Of a stretch of 64,000 bases of DNA, positions 26,178 to 34,739 are shown one piece after another. Position numbers and translations under genes: made by a program. The notes under the pieces were generated by a model. It was given only the letters and a program-made list of their open reading frames with translations. It did not search any database and had not been told where the DNA came from. The stretch covers positions 3,485,001 to 3,549,000 of the forward strand of contig NZ_CP108093.1 in assembly GCF_036188265.1 (NCBI RefSeq), read 5' to 3'. This DNA comes from Streptomyces sp. NBC_00247 (GTDB lineage Bacteria > Actinomycetota > Actinomycetes > Streptomycetales > Streptomycetaceae). Position 1 is the stretch's first letter. Each line of letters begins with the position of its first letter.

Positions 26178-27005
26178 GGCCTCCGGCTTTCCGACCGGCG
26201 AGTTCCGTCGAATAGCATCGCAAACCCCCCTGTCATTCTGCGCCACTATCAAGGCATCCACATGTACACGTACAAGTAAGGCGATGTCCAGCATTGTCCT
26301 TGCGAGACTCCTGGTGTCCACGGGATACTTAACTTGGCCGAAAAATGCGGCAGGTGGCAGGTATTTGCTGTCGACTGGACGAGTTCTTCGGGCAGTGCCC
26401 TCCGGGGCGTTGTGCCGGGTGGAGCGTCATTCCGGTCGTGCGGGGTACGTAATCGTTGGAGCGCGGGGCAGTTGGGGTCACCCCGGAACCCGGCGGCGGG
26501 AGCGGGCGTCCTCGTCCCTGACACCACCGCTCGGGGTGGTGGGACCTCACTCCGGGCGGCACGTCCGCGACATGGCTCTCCCCGTCCCGCCGCGTCCGGA
26601 CCGCACGAGGTGGTCCGGCTCTCGGCAGTTCGACTCCGCAAGGCCGTTCGACTCAGGCTCGGTCCGGTTCGATCCGTCTCCGCTCCATCACGCTCGGCCC
26701 GGCTCCGTCCGGCACCCGCCACACGTTCGTGCGGGGGCCCGAGGAGCACGCACGCGCGGTCACGAACGCACGGTGAGGAACGCACGGTCACACCCGCGCG
26801 GTCGGGTACCCGCGGTGATCCACGCACGGTGATCCACGCAGAGCGACGCACGAGCCGAATGAACCGCGCACGGTGATCGACGCACGGTGATCAACGCAGT
26901 GATCCACCCAGTGATCTACGCACAGTCAGAGTCGCCGCCGCGAAGCAGTGCGAGGCGCGGGCGGCGGCGTGGACCTCGGCGTTCAACGGAAAGGAACGAG
27001 CGCTC
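26178..27005. other. Long intergenic region with dyads and short repeats
   Basis: This 828-base gap between the divergent phosphatase and small Prim-Pol genes has no credible gene. Bases 26210-26350 are relatively A/T-rich and probably hold the promoters; TGTAC-AC-GTACA at about 26263-26274 is an imperfect dyad. The part after 26760 is repetitive. Confidence 0.55.
26764..26924. repeat. GTGATCCACGCACG-type repeats
   Basis: At least six imperfect copies of a 14-base unit, GTGATC-(C/G/A)-ACGCACG, occur directly or with short interruptions, ending with GTGATCTACGCACAG at about 26911-26925. They precede the gene at 27006 by about 80 bases. Confidence 0.7.
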
Positions 27006-27677
27006 ATGCGCGAGATCCCCGGAAGGCGACGCGGGAACCGGTTCCGGCGTGGAGGCGGCACCGCTCGACTCGACGCGGCGCTGGCCTGCGCCATCGGCCG
27101 GCAGTGGCCCGTCCTGCCCGGTGTGGGACTGTCCACCGGCCGGAGCGGCTGCGCCTGCCCCGACCCCGAGTGCGTGGTACCCGGCGCACACCCCTTCGAT
27201 CCCGGGCTGCTCGCGGCCACCACGGACGAGCGCATGGTGCGGTGGTGGTGGACCGGGCGTCCCACCGCCCCGGTGCTGCTGGCCACCGGGGGCCGCGCGC
27301 CGTGTGCCGTGAGCCTGCCGGCGGTGAGCGGTGCGCAGGCGCTGGCGGTGCTGGACGCCCGGGGCTTGCGGCTCGGGCCGGTGATCGCGACGCCGACCCG
27401 GTGGGCCCTGCTGGTACGCCCGTACACCCTGGAGCGCCTGGGCGAGCTGTTGCACGCCCAGGAGTGGGTGCCCAGTTCGCTGCGCTTCCACGGGGAGGGC
27501 GGCTACCTGACGGTGCCGCCCGCCGGGAAGGGCGACGGTCAGGTCCGCTGGGAACGGCCGCCCGCGGCGCCGGCGCGGAGCGCCACGCCGTGGCTGCCGG
27601 ACGTCGGGACGGTCCTGGACGCGCTGGTGGCGGCGAGTACGAGTGCGCCGGGCGGCGGGAGCCGGCTCGCCTACTGA
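27006..27677 (+). CDS. Primase-polymerase N-terminal domain-like protein, catalytic residues missing
   Basis: The 223-residue protein resembles the Prim-Pol protein at 36069. A Cys-containing loop (GCACPDPECVVPGAHPFDP) and the strand order are similar. Where active Prim-Pol has IGIDLDAD with metal-binding aspartates, this protein has CAVSLPAVS, so polymerase activity is not expected. It may be a structural or regulatory derivative. ATG 27006 has AAAGGAAC upstream with a spacing of about ten. It is a common neighbour type of phosphatase genes, but partnership here is only inferred. Confidence 0.7.
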   Translation: MREIPGRRRGNRFRRGGGTARLDAALACAIGRQWPVLPGVGLSTGRSGCACPDPECVVPGAHPFDPGLLAATTDERMVRWWWTGRPTAPVLLATGGRAPCAVSLPAVSGAQALAVLDARGLRLGPVIATPTRWALLVRPYTLERLGELLHAQEWVPSSLRFHGEGGYLTVPPAGKGDGQVRWERPPAAPARSATPWLPDVGTVLDALVAASTSAPGGGSRLAY

Positions 27678-27919
27678 GGGCCGGGCGCCAGGTTCCGTAC
27701 CGCGGTCGGAATCCGGGGAGATCCGGCGGTTTCGAGACTTTCCTCGACGGGAGAGAGCCGACCGGTCCGTGCCCGGAGACCGACGGTCCCGTTCTCCGGA
27801 GCCCGGCGTGCGGGCGGGGCAGGCGGCGCTGCTTTTGAAACGCACCCCGGAGCATCACTCAACGCATTCCGGCAGGGCTTCGGGGCGGGAGATTCCGGGT
27901 CGGGAAGGAAGGAGCGGGC

Positions 27920-28123
27920 ATGCGAATTCTTGACCGTTTTTCGAACCTGATCACCTTTCTGGAATACCTTGCTCCAATGTTCCTGAACATCTGTCGAATA
28001 GGGAATGCGACACCGGACTTCCGTCCGCGCCCACTCCTTGGGTGCGTTGCTCGGGCGCGCGTCGCGACGTGGCGGGCTCCCGGAGGACGCACAGGAGGCG
28101 CACAACTTGCCCGTCGGGGCTGA
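27920..28123 (+). CDS. Possible 67-residue ORF with strong ribosome site
   Basis: ATG 27920 is preceded by GAAGGAAGGAGCGGGC, an excellent ribosome site at normal spacing. The first half, MRILDRFSNLITFLEYLAPM, is hydrophobic and encoded by codons unusual here (ATA, CTT, GCT). The second half is Arg-rich. It may be a real small peptide or a chance frame in an A/T-rich promoter region. Confidence 0.3.
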   Translation: MRILDRFSNLITFLEYLAPMFLNICRIGNATPDFRPRPLLGCVARARVATWRAPGGRTGGAQLARRG

Positions 28124-28172
28124 GACCGGGTTCAGAAGGTCCGGCAAGGGCCCTTTGGGCGGGGCGGGTTGA
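28005..28172 (+). CDS. Possible 55-residue ORF overlapping the previous frame
   Basis: The frame begins MRHRTSVRAHSLGALLGRAS and ends GKGPLGGAG. Its third positions are more G/C-rich than those of the overlapping frame, but no good ribosome site is seen (GGG immediately upstream). At most one of the two overlapping small frames is likely to be real. The rest of 27678-28581 shows no gene. Confidence 0.25.
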   Translation: MRHRTSVRAHSLGALLGRASRRGGLPEDAQEAHNLPVGAETGFRRSGKGPLGGAG

Positions 28173-28417
28173 GGCTCGTCCGGCGTGACGACGGTGTCGG
28201 CGCGTCTGCGTGACGGCGCGACTGCGTGACTGTGCGACGGCGTGACGGCGCGTGGCGTTCGAGGTGCGGGTGCCCGGGGCGCACCGGTCGGCGTCGCGGG
28301 GGATGTGCGAGGCGAAGACCGTCGTACGGGAGGCGCGAGGGCGAAGGCCCGTCGTGCGCGGGGCGGCGGGCCGCTCACGGCTTCGCCGCGGGCCGGGCCG
28401 TCCCCGGAAATTGAGAC

Positions 28418-28457
28418 GCCCGGTCGCTGGCGACGGGGGATGCACCAGCGACCGGGC
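28418..28457. terminator. 13-bp hairpin terminator between convergent genes
   Basis: Arms GCCCGGTCGCTGG (28418-28430) and its exact complement (28445-28457) enclose a 14-base loop containing GGGGGATGCA, followed by TTT. It lies 125 bases past the stop of the minus-strand SEC-C gene and downstream of the plus-strand small frames. Confidence 0.75.
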
Positions 28458-28581
28458 TTTCAGAACCGTAACAAGAGATCTGCCGTTCGCAAATTCGATC
28501 TCGCCTATTCGGGCCGGGATTTACTCGTCGGCACGGTTCGTTGTGACGCGAGTCACCGATCGGGCCCGGGGTTCGTCACTG

Positions 28582-29550
28582 TCAGCTGAGCGTCACTTGG
28601 CGGTTGGTGAGCCCGCCGCGTGCCCGGCGCTCTTCGGCGGTCAACGGCGCATCGGAGGCCAGTGCCCCGGCGAGCCGCTCGGCGAACTCGGCCGCGGGCT
28701 TCTCGCACTCCTCGGCGGTCATGGCGCTCGGCAGGTCCCACACCGGGACGACGAGACCGTGCGCGCGGAACGAACCGACCAGCCGCGTCCCCTCGCCGAG
28801 CGAGGTCTCGCCGGCCGCGTGCAGCCGGGCGAGCGCGTCGAGGAGCTTCTCCTCGGGGTGCGGCATGACCCAGCGCAGGTGGTTCTTCTCCGGGGTCTCG
28901 CACCAGTACGCGGCGTCCACGGAGGAGAGCAGGGAGGTCGGGATGGCGGCGTCGTTGGCGCGCTCCAGTGAGGCGGTCACCTCGGCCGTGGCGTTCTCCG
29001 CGTCCGGCACCCAGAACTCGAAGCCCGAGTGGACGACGGGCTCGAACGGGGCGTCCGCGGCGAGCAGGTCCTGCAGGCGCGGGCCGTCGGCGCCGACCCG
29101 GCGGGCGGCGACCGGGGTGCCGGGCGCGGCCTCCAGCGCCTGCTGGAGGGCGTCGGCCAGACCGCGGCTGAGATCCCCGGAGGAGGTGTCGTTCTGCAGG
29201 GCGAGCAGGATGGAACCGTCGTCGCGGCGGAGCGCCGGCCAGGCCATCGGCAGCACGGTCGCGAGCGTGACGGACGGGACGCCGTCGGGCAGCCCGTCCT
29301 TCAGCGTCAGCGGGACGGTCGCGGCGGGCACCAGCTCGCGCAGCGCGACCCAGTCGCACTCCCCGGGCAGCCCTTCGAACGGGCGCTGGACCAGCTCGGT
29401 GACCGCGTGCGCGGCGGTGCGTCCGTGACACGCCTTGTACCGGCGTCCCGAACCACAGGGGCAGGGCTCACGGGCCCCGACGACGGGGATCTCCCCGTCG
29501 TTCACCTGCGGCTTCGCGGCCTTGGTCGTCTGAGGGCGCTTCTTGGCCAT
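28582..29550 (-). CDS. SEC-C motif protein of the DUF5926 type
   Basis: The 322-residue protein starts with a Lys-rich segment, [15 protein letters not shown], and a zinc-binding SEC-C motif, [16 protein letters not shown] (CxC and C-H ligands). The rest is an alpha/beta domain of unknown function ([31 protein letters not shown]). SEC-C motifs usually mediate contacts with ribosomes or the Sec machinery, which would fit the basic N-terminus. ATG 29548-29550 has GGGAG ten bases upstream; an ATG three codons earlier is too close to that site. Confidence 0.85.
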   Translation of the reverse strand: MAKKRPQTTKAAKPQVNDGEIPVVGAREPCPCGSGRRYKACHGRTAAHAVTELVQRPFEGLPGECDWVALRELVPAATVPLTLKDGLPDGVPSVTLATVLPMAWPALRRDDGSILLALQNDTSSGDLSRGLADALQQALEAAPGTPVAARRVGADGPRLQDLLAADAPFEPVVHSGFEFWVPDAENATAEVTASLERANDAAIPTSLLSSVDAAYWCETPEKNHLRWVMPHPEEKLLDALARLHAAGETSLGEGTRLVGSFRAHGLVVPVWDLPSAMTAEECEKPAAEFAERLAGALASDAPLTAEERRARGGLTNRQVTLS

Positions 29551-29999
29551 GGTCGGCATTCTCCCGGTTGCGACGGTGCGGTCGGAGAGTCTGCCGGGTG
29601 GCCTTCGATCGGGTGGTGGGCGCGGTCCGGTGCGTGCGGTTCCAAGGTGTCGGGATGGCCTCGTAGCGGGGCTACCAGGGCATCCCGGCAACGCGGGAAG
29701 CGTTCGTGCCAGGGCGTGGCCGCCCGATCAGAGGTCACCCGACAGGCTCTGAGGCGCGAGCCTAGTGCCTCCCGCGCCCCGGGCCCGACCGCCGCCCATG
29801 CCTTCGGGGGCGCCGTCGGCGCCCGTTCCGGTGCGTGTTTCCGGTACGTGGGTTCGGTGCCGGGCTCCGTCGTCCGGCTCGGTCGCCGGGGGTTCTGCCC
29901 GGCTCGGGCGTACGGCTCGTACGCCCGCCGTACGTCTGTCCGTACGGCTGTGTCGTGTTCGTGTGCGTGCGCGGCGCCGCGGTGGCGCTCGCCCGGTGC
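29551..29999. other. Intergenic region with an interrupted hairpin
   Basis: No gene is credible in this 449-base gap. Bases 29651-29687 can fold into a stem CGGGATG/CATCCCG, an internal mismatch, CCT/AGG, another mismatch and GTAGC/GCTAC around a GGG loop. It could be a terminator of the upstream minus-strand gene or part of the SEC-C leader. Confidence 0.5.
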
Positions 30000-30620
30000 T
30001 CAGCTCGCGTCGTCCAGGGCGGACAGCCCGTCGAGGTCGAACCCCTCGAAGCCGGTGAGCCCGTCGAATCCCGGCAGCCCACCGAAACCGGGCAGCCCTT
30101 CGAGACCCGGGTGCCCGTCCCCGGAGTTCAGCCGGGCGAGACCGTCGAAGCCGTCGAGCCCCTCCAGTCCGTCGAACCGCTCCTCCGCCGCCACCAGCGC
30201 CCAGACCGTGACCTCGCCCGGGGCGTCGTCCCTGACGCCCCACTTCTCGGAGAGGGCACTGATGATGTTCAGCCCGCGACCGCCCCGAGCCGTCACCGAG
30301 GGGGTGGAGGGGATGGGCCTAGTGGGCCCGCCTCCGTCCGTGACCTCCACGGTCAGGCCGCCCCGGCGGTCCACGCGCCAAGCGGCGCGGACGTCGCCGT
30401 CACCGACGTCCACGTGCTGCCCCAGCGGTCTGCCGTGCCGGCAGGCGTTGCTGAGGAGTTCGGACAGGATCAGGACCGCGTCGTCGACGACCGTGTCGGA
30501 GACCCCGTTGTCCCGTAGTTGTGCGCGCATACGGTGCCGCGCCTGCCTCACGCCCGCAGGACCGTGAGGAACGGCCATGCTCGACGACGTGGGCACTTCT
30601 TGTGCCACCACCAACGTCAC
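30000..30620 (-). CDS. SpoIIAB/RsbW-like ATP-binding protein with Gly-Leu/Gly-Phe repeat tail
   Basis: The 206-residue protein has a GHKL ATPase domain in residues 15-145: N box LSELLSNACRHGRP, G1 box VTDGGGPTRP and G2 GGRGLNIISALSEKWGV. GTG 30618-30620 has GGAGG eight bases upstream, a strong site. The last 55 residues are an unusual repeat of FDGLEGLDGFDGL and LPGFGGLPGFDGL units, absent from ordinary anti-sigma kinases. The tail may aid self-association or anchoring; this is a guess. It is the second such ATPase in the window. Confidence 0.85.
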   Translation of the reverse strand: MTLVVAQEVPTSSSMAVPHGPAGVRQARHRMRAQLRDNGVSDTVVDDAVLILSELLSNACRHGRPLGQHVDVGDGDVRAAWRVDRRGGLTVEVTDGGGPTRPIPSTPSVTARGGRGLNIISALSEKWGVRDDAPGEVTVWALVAAEERFDGLEGLDGFDGLARLNSGDGHPGLEGLPGFGGLPGFDGLTGFEGFDLDGLSALDDAS

Positions 30621-30772
30621 CCCCGAGACCTCCTTTGCCCCACGCCACGAAGGGGATGCCCCTCTGAGCTGCGCCGGAAACCGGTCAAAGCATCTCTGGT
30701 GACGCACTCGTAACGGGTCGACACGTAAGGAATGCGCCGGTGCACTCCCCGTGACGGGTCCGGAGGCGGTGG

Positions 30773-31600
30773 TTACGGGCGTCCGAGTTGGGAAAGGACC
30801 CGTTTCGGGCGATTGGTGATGATGGCCTCGATCCCCAGCTCGGCGCAGAGCGCCACGTCCTCCGGCTCGTTCACGGTCCAGACGTGCACCTGGTGCCCGG
30901 CCCGCCGCAGTCGGCGGATGTAGTCGGGATGGTTGCGTACGATCCGGATGCCCGGCCCGGCGATCCGCGCGCCGGCGGGCAGCCGCCCGTCCCGCAGCCG
31001 GGGCGTGAGGAACTGCATCAGGTAGACGGTGGGCAGGGCGGGGGCAGCCGTGCGGACCCGGTGCAGGGACCGGGCGGAGAAGCTCATGACGCGTACGGGC
31101 GAGGGGCCTTCGGCCGGCGGGGCGTCGAGGCCGAACTCGTTGAGCAGGCGCAGCAGCCGCTCCTCGACCTGCCCGGCCCACCGGGTCGGGTGCTTGGTCT
31201 CGATGGCGAGCTGGAGCGGCCGGCCCGTCGCCCGTACCTCGGTGACCAGTTCCAGCAGGCGTTCCAGGGTGAGTACGGAGGTGAGCTCGCCGGGCACCGG
31301 GTCCCAGTCGGGGGATTCCTCGCGGTCCTTCCACGAGCCGAAGTCGAGCACGGCGAGCTCCGAGAGTTCGAGCGCGGAGACCGCGCCCCGTCCGTTGGAG
31401 GTGCGGTTGACCCGGCGGTCGTGCACACAGACGAGCTGTCCGTCGGCGGTGAGCCGCACATCGCACTCCAGCGCGTCGGCGCCGTCCTCGATGGCTTTCC
31501 GGTACGCGGCCAGGGTGTGCTCGGGGGCGTCGTCGGAGGCTCCGCGGTGGGCCACGACCTGGATGGCGGCCGGGCTGGAGGGCTGTTGTGCGTGGGTCAC
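30773..31600 (-). CDS. Glycerophosphodiester phosphodiesterase
   Basis: The 275-residue protein has a GDPD TIM barrel: AHRGASDDAPEHTL with the catalytic His and Arg, ECDVRLTADGQLVCVHD with the metal-binding Glu and Asp and the second His, then ETKHP and VHVWTVNEP. It hydrolyses glycerophosphodiesters to glycerol 3-phosphate and an alcohol. No signal peptide is seen, so it is cytosolic. The start is GTG 31598-31600. It is divergent from the HtrA gene. Confidence 0.94.
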   Translation of the reverse strand: MTHAQQPSSPAAIQVVAHRGASDDAPEHTLAAYRKAIEDGADALECDVRLTADGQLVCVHDRRVNRTSNGRGAVSALELSELAVLDFGSWKDREESPDWDPVPGELTSVLTLERLLELVTEVRATGRPLQLAIETKHPTRWAGQVEERLLRLLNEFGLDAPPAEGPSPVRVMSFSARSLHRVRTAAPALPTVYLMQFLTPRLRDGRLPAGARIAGPGIRIVRNHPDYIRRLRRAGHQVHVWTVNEPEDVALCAELGIEAIITNRPKRVLSQLGRP

Positions 31601-31796
31601 CGCGTCATGGTGTCACCGCGACGCGACGGCCGCGGGTTCCTGGTGCCGGGAGTGCCGTTTTGTCTGATGTAAAGATTGGTGTGCGGATGCACAGGTCCTG
31701 CTTACAGTGGCCTGACGTGTTCTGGGCAAAGCTTGGGCCAGACACTGCAGAGCGGATCTCTTGCCGAATGCCGAGTGGACCGAGGAGTAAAGAGCT

Positions 31797-33578
31797 GTGA
31801 GCACCGAGAACGAGGGCCACGAGGGCGCCGCGGTCCCCGCCGTACCGCCCGCTCCGTCAGTACCTCCCGTGCCGGCCGCCGCTCCTGAGGACCCCCGCCG
31901 GGATACGTCCCCGACGCCCGAGGCTCCGGCGACGGCGCATCAGGAAGACACGGCCCCGGTCGCGCAGGGCTCCACCGGGCCCGCCGTGCACGCCGAGCCG
32001 CCCCATGAACCGCCGTACGTGGACGGCCGGGCCGACGACACCTCCCCGTCGGCCGAGCCCGCCGGACCGTACGGCACCACTCCCGCACCGGCCGCCCCGG
32101 CCCCGGGCGCCCCGGCTTCGGAGCAGCCGACGGAGGTGCGGCCGGTCGTCGAGCCCGCGCAGGCACCGGCGCAGGAGCAGCCGCAGCCGCCCGCGCACGC
32201 TCCGGCGGCCGACGCGACACAGCCCCTCCCGCCGCACGCCCCGGGGTACCCGGCCCCGCACACGCCCGCGCCCGGCTACCCGGCCCCGCAGGCCGCTCCG
32301 GAGTACCCGGCGCCGCACACCGCCGCGCCCGCCGGTTCGTGGCCGCCCCCGGCCCCGCCGGCCGTCCCGGCGTACGCCGCGGGTGGCGACGGCGCCGGCG
32401 ACGGCAACGGCGGCGCCGTCTGGGGTGCCTCCGCGGAGCAGACCCCCAAGGGCCCGGGCAAGCGCCGGGCGGGCGGATTCGTCGCCCTGGTCGCCGCGAC
32501 GGCACTCGTCGCCGGGGGCATCGGTGGCGCGCTGGGCTTCTGGGCCGCCGACAGCAACGACGGCGGCTCCGGCGGTTCCACGACGATCAGTGCCTCCGAC
32601 AGCCCCAAGGCCCTCAAGCGCGCCGACGGCACCGTGGCGGGAGTGGCCGCCAAGTCGCTTCCCAGCGTGGTCACCATCGACGCCGAGAACGGCGACGGCG
32701 AGGGCGGCACGGGCACCGGTTTCGTGTACGACAAGGAAGGCCACATCCTCACCAACAACCACGTGGTGGCCTCCGCGGCGGAGAGCGGCAAGCTGACCGC
32801 GACCTTCTCCGACGGCAAGAAGTACGAAGCCGAGGTGGTCGGCCGTGCCGAGGGCTACGACGTCGCCGTCATCAAGCTGAAGAACGCGCCGTCCGGGCTG
32901 AACCCGCTGGCGCTCGGCAACTCCGACAACGTCGCGGTCGGCGACTCGACCATCGCGATCGGCGCCCCCTTCGGCCTCTCCAACACGGTCACCACGGGCA
33001 TCATCAGCGCGAAGAACCGCCCGGTCGCCTCCAGCGACGGCTCCTCCTCCAGCAGCAGCTCCTACATGAGCGCCCTGCAGACGGACGCCTCGATCAACCC
33101 GGGCAACTCCGGTGGCCCGCTGCTCGACGCCACCGGCGCGGTCATCGGCATCAACTCCGCCATCCAGTCGACCGGCAGCAGCGCCCAGACGCAGGCCGGT
33201 TCCATCGGCCTCGGCTTCGCCATCCCGATCAACCAGGCGAAGAACGTCGCCGAGCAGCTCATCAAGACCGGCCAGCCCGTCTACCCGGTCATCGGCGCGA
33301 CGGTCACCATGTCGGAGAACGGCGACGGCGCGGTCATCTCCGACCAGGGCTCCTCCGGCACCTCGGCCGTGGCCGCGGACGGGCCGGCCGCCAAGGCGGG
33401 GCTGAAGGCGGGCGACGTCATCACCAAGTTCAACGACACCCCGGTCGACAGCGGCCCGACCCTCATCGGCGAGATCTGGACCCACAAGCCGGGCGACCGG
33501 GTCACCCTGACGTACGAGCGCGACGGCAAGGAGTCCACCGTCGAACTCACCCTGGGCGAGCGCAAGGGCGACAGCTGA
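31797..33578 (+). CDS. HtrA/DegP-type membrane-anchored serine protease with PDZ domain
   Basis: The 593-residue protein has a long disordered Pro/Ala/Glu-rich cytoplasmic part (1-220), one membrane helix (about 226-250) and an extracellular trypsin-like domain with His322 (TNNHVV), Asp355 (YDVAVIKL) and Ser438 (NPGNSGGP). A C-terminal PDZ domain (about 500-590, AAKAGLKAGDVITKFNDTPV) follows. It degrades or refolds damaged exported proteins. GTG 31797 has GAGGAG nine bases upstream. The cytosolic part contains repeated PGYPAPHTPAPGYPAPQ units. It is divergent from the phosphodiesterase gene. Confidence 0.94.
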   Translation: MSTENEGHEGAAVPAVPPAPSVPPVPAAAPEDPRRDTSPTPEAPATAHQEDTAPVAQGSTGPAVHAEPPHEPPYVDGRADDTSPSAEPAGPYGTTPAPAAPAPGAPASEQPTEVRPVVEPAQAPAQEQPQPPAHAPAADATQPLPPHAPGYPAPHTPAPGYPAPQAAPEYPAPHTAAPAGSWPPPAPPAVPAYAAGGDGAGDGNGGAVWGASAEQTPKGPGKRRAGGFVALVAATALVAGGIGGALGFWAADSNDGGSGGSTTISASDSPKALKRADGTVAGVAAKSLPSVVTIDAENGDGEGGTGTGFVYDKEGHILTNNHVVASAAESGKLTATFSDGKKYEAEVVGRAEGYDVAVIKLKNAPSGLNPLALGNSDNVAVGDSTIAIGAPFGLSNTVTTGIISAKNRPVASSDGSSSSSSSYMSALQTDASINPGNSGGPLLDATGAVIGINSAIQSTGSSAQTQAGSIGLGFAIPINQAKNVAEQLIKTGQPVYPVIGATVTMSENGDGAVISDQGSSGTSAVAADGPAAKAGLKAGDVITKFNDTPVDSGPTLIGEIWTHKPGDRVTLTYERDGKESTVELTLGERKGDS

Positions 33579-33632
33579 CCGGCTAGGCTGTAGGCCGTTC
33601 CCCGGCGGCGACCCCGTCGCACCGGGGAGCGG

Positions 33633-33719
33633 GGTGGGTTGCCCGAGCGGCCTAAGGGAACGGTCTTGAAAACCGTCGTGGCAGCGATGTCACCGTGGGT
33701 TCAAATCCCACACCCACCG
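33633..33719 (+). tRNA. tRNA-Ser (anticodon TGA)
   Basis: The 87-base cloverleaf has acceptor stem GGTGGGT/ACCCACC with discriminator G, anticodon loop CTTGAAA giving TGA, a long variable arm (GGCAGCGATGTCACC region) and T arm GTGGG-TTCAAAT-CCCAC. CCA is not encoded. Confidence 0.96.
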
Positions 33720-33726
33720 CACAGAT

Positions 33727-33765
33727 CGAAGGCCCCTGACCAGCAGCACCGGTCGGGGGCCTTCG
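33727..33765 (+). terminator. Terminator after tRNA-Ser
   Basis: A 15-bp stem (CGAAGGCCCCTGACC with one G-T pair) closes a nine-base loop just past the tRNA. Confidence 0.75.
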
Positions 33766-33862
33766 ACATGGCCGGTGTGCGCCGGTGACCGCTGTCCCCG
33801 CGCTCGTCCGGTCCTTTTGGGGCGCACGCGACGGCACGGACCCGGCCTGTTTGGATCGTGCG

Positions 33863-34351
33863 GTGACCGACGACGCGGACCCGTACGAGATGGCGCCCGT
33901 CCACCTCGCGGTGGAGCAGGACGACTTGGCGGAGCTGACCCGGCTCCTGCACGCCGGCCACGACCCGGATCAGTACGACGGGCACAACGGCTGGACCCCG
34001 CTGCTCCGGGCAATCGACGGCGAGTCGGACGGGGCGCGCCAGACCGGTGAGCCTCTGGACGCCGCCTGCACGGCTGTACTGCCGGCCTACGGCGCGGACC
34101 CGGGGAAGCCCTCCCGAGGCGGTCTGACCCCGTACCATCTGGCCTTCCAGACGGGCCACGACATGGCGGTGAGGCTCCTCGAAGCGCACATGGGACTACG
34201 GGGTACGCGTCTCGAATGCCTGGTCCACCGTCGTGGGGCTCATCCGCCCGTACGTCCGTCCGGCGCTCCTGCCGGTGACACGGGGCACGGGGCGTGCGGA
34301 CGCCGGAAGCACGGCGGCGGTGGTTCCTCCCCGCACCCGTCGGGACCCTGA
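33863..34351 (+). CDS. Ankyrin-repeat protein, C-terminal end doubtful
   Basis: The first 110 residues are ankyrin repeats: APVHLAVEQDDLAELTRLL, then GWTPLLRAIDGES and GLTPYHLAFQTGHDMAVRLL. They are protein-binding scaffolds in the cytosol. GTG 33863 is chosen because it starts just before the first repeat; GTG 33785 would add low-complexity residues. After AVRLLEAHMG the product turns into a Gly/His/Pro/Arg-rich tail with no repeat pattern, as if the normal stop had been lost by a frameshift near 34195. The partner is unknown. Confidence 0.65.
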   Translation: MTDDADPYEMAPVHLAVEQDDLAELTRLLHAGHDPDQYDGHNGWTPLLRAIDGESDGARQTGEPLDAACTAVLPAYGADPGKPSRGGLTPYHLAFQTGHDMAVRLLEAHMGLRGTRLECLVHRRGAHPPVRPSGAPAGDTGHGACGRRKHGGGGSSPHPSGP

Positions 34352-34356
34352 GGCGG

Positions 34357-34467
34357 CTACCTCCTGCGGCCCCCGAGCCGCCGGAGGGTGACCGCTCCGA
34401 GGCCCGCGAGAACGAGGAAGGTCAGGGCGATGACGATCACTTCGCCGGGGCGCAGCGTTGCCAGCAT
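34357..34467 (-). CDS. 36-residue single-pass membrane microprotein
   Basis: ATG 34465-34467 is preceded by GGAGGAG with six-base spacing, an excellent ribosome site. The product begins MLATLRPGEV, has one hydrophobic helix IVIALTFLVLAGLGAV, and ends TLRRLGGRRR. The charge pattern predicts the C-terminus in the cytosol. Third positions are mostly G or C. It is below the usual annotation length limit. No known family is recognised; size and shape recall small subunits of membrane complexes. It lies between the ankyrin and tRNA-Trp genes, on the opposite strand. Confidence 0.6.
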   Translation of the reverse strand: MLATLRPGEVIVIALTFLVLAGLGAVTLRRLGGRRR

Positions 34468-34644
34468 GTCGGTCTCCTCCGCTGCCGGTGGGCAGTCGTC
34501 CGCCGGGCGGCCGTGTGCCGTACGGCATGGGAGAACGAACGTCGCATCCCGCCCGCGCTCGTGGAGGCGGAAGGGGAAAGCCTTGAGGGCCTTCTGAGCT
34601 TCGCCCTACCGGGCCGCGCGCCGGGCTCTAGGCTTTGGGCGGGC

Positions 34645-34719
34645 GGAGCCGTAGCGCAGAGGTCGTCGCGCGCGGTCTCCAAAACCGTGAGGACGCCGGT
34701 TCGAATCCGGCCGGCCCCG
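34645..34719 (+). tRNA. tRNA-Trp (anticodon CCA), divergent
   Basis: The 75-base sequence folds with acceptor GGAGCCG/CGGCCCC, D stem GCGC/GCGC, anticodon stem-loop GCGGT-CTCCAAA-ACCGT and T arm GCCGG-TTCGAAT-CCGGC. The discriminator is G, as bacterial TrpRS requires. The third acceptor pair is an A-C mismatch. The body differs from the common bacterial tRNA-Trp as I remember it. Confidence 0.82.
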
Positions 34720-34739
34720 CCTCTCCCAGTCCCCTTTGG

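Noticed and set aside
26764..26924. CRISPR or iteron array
   Set aside because: Units are only 14 bases, degenerate and unevenly spaced; no replication gene is adjacent.
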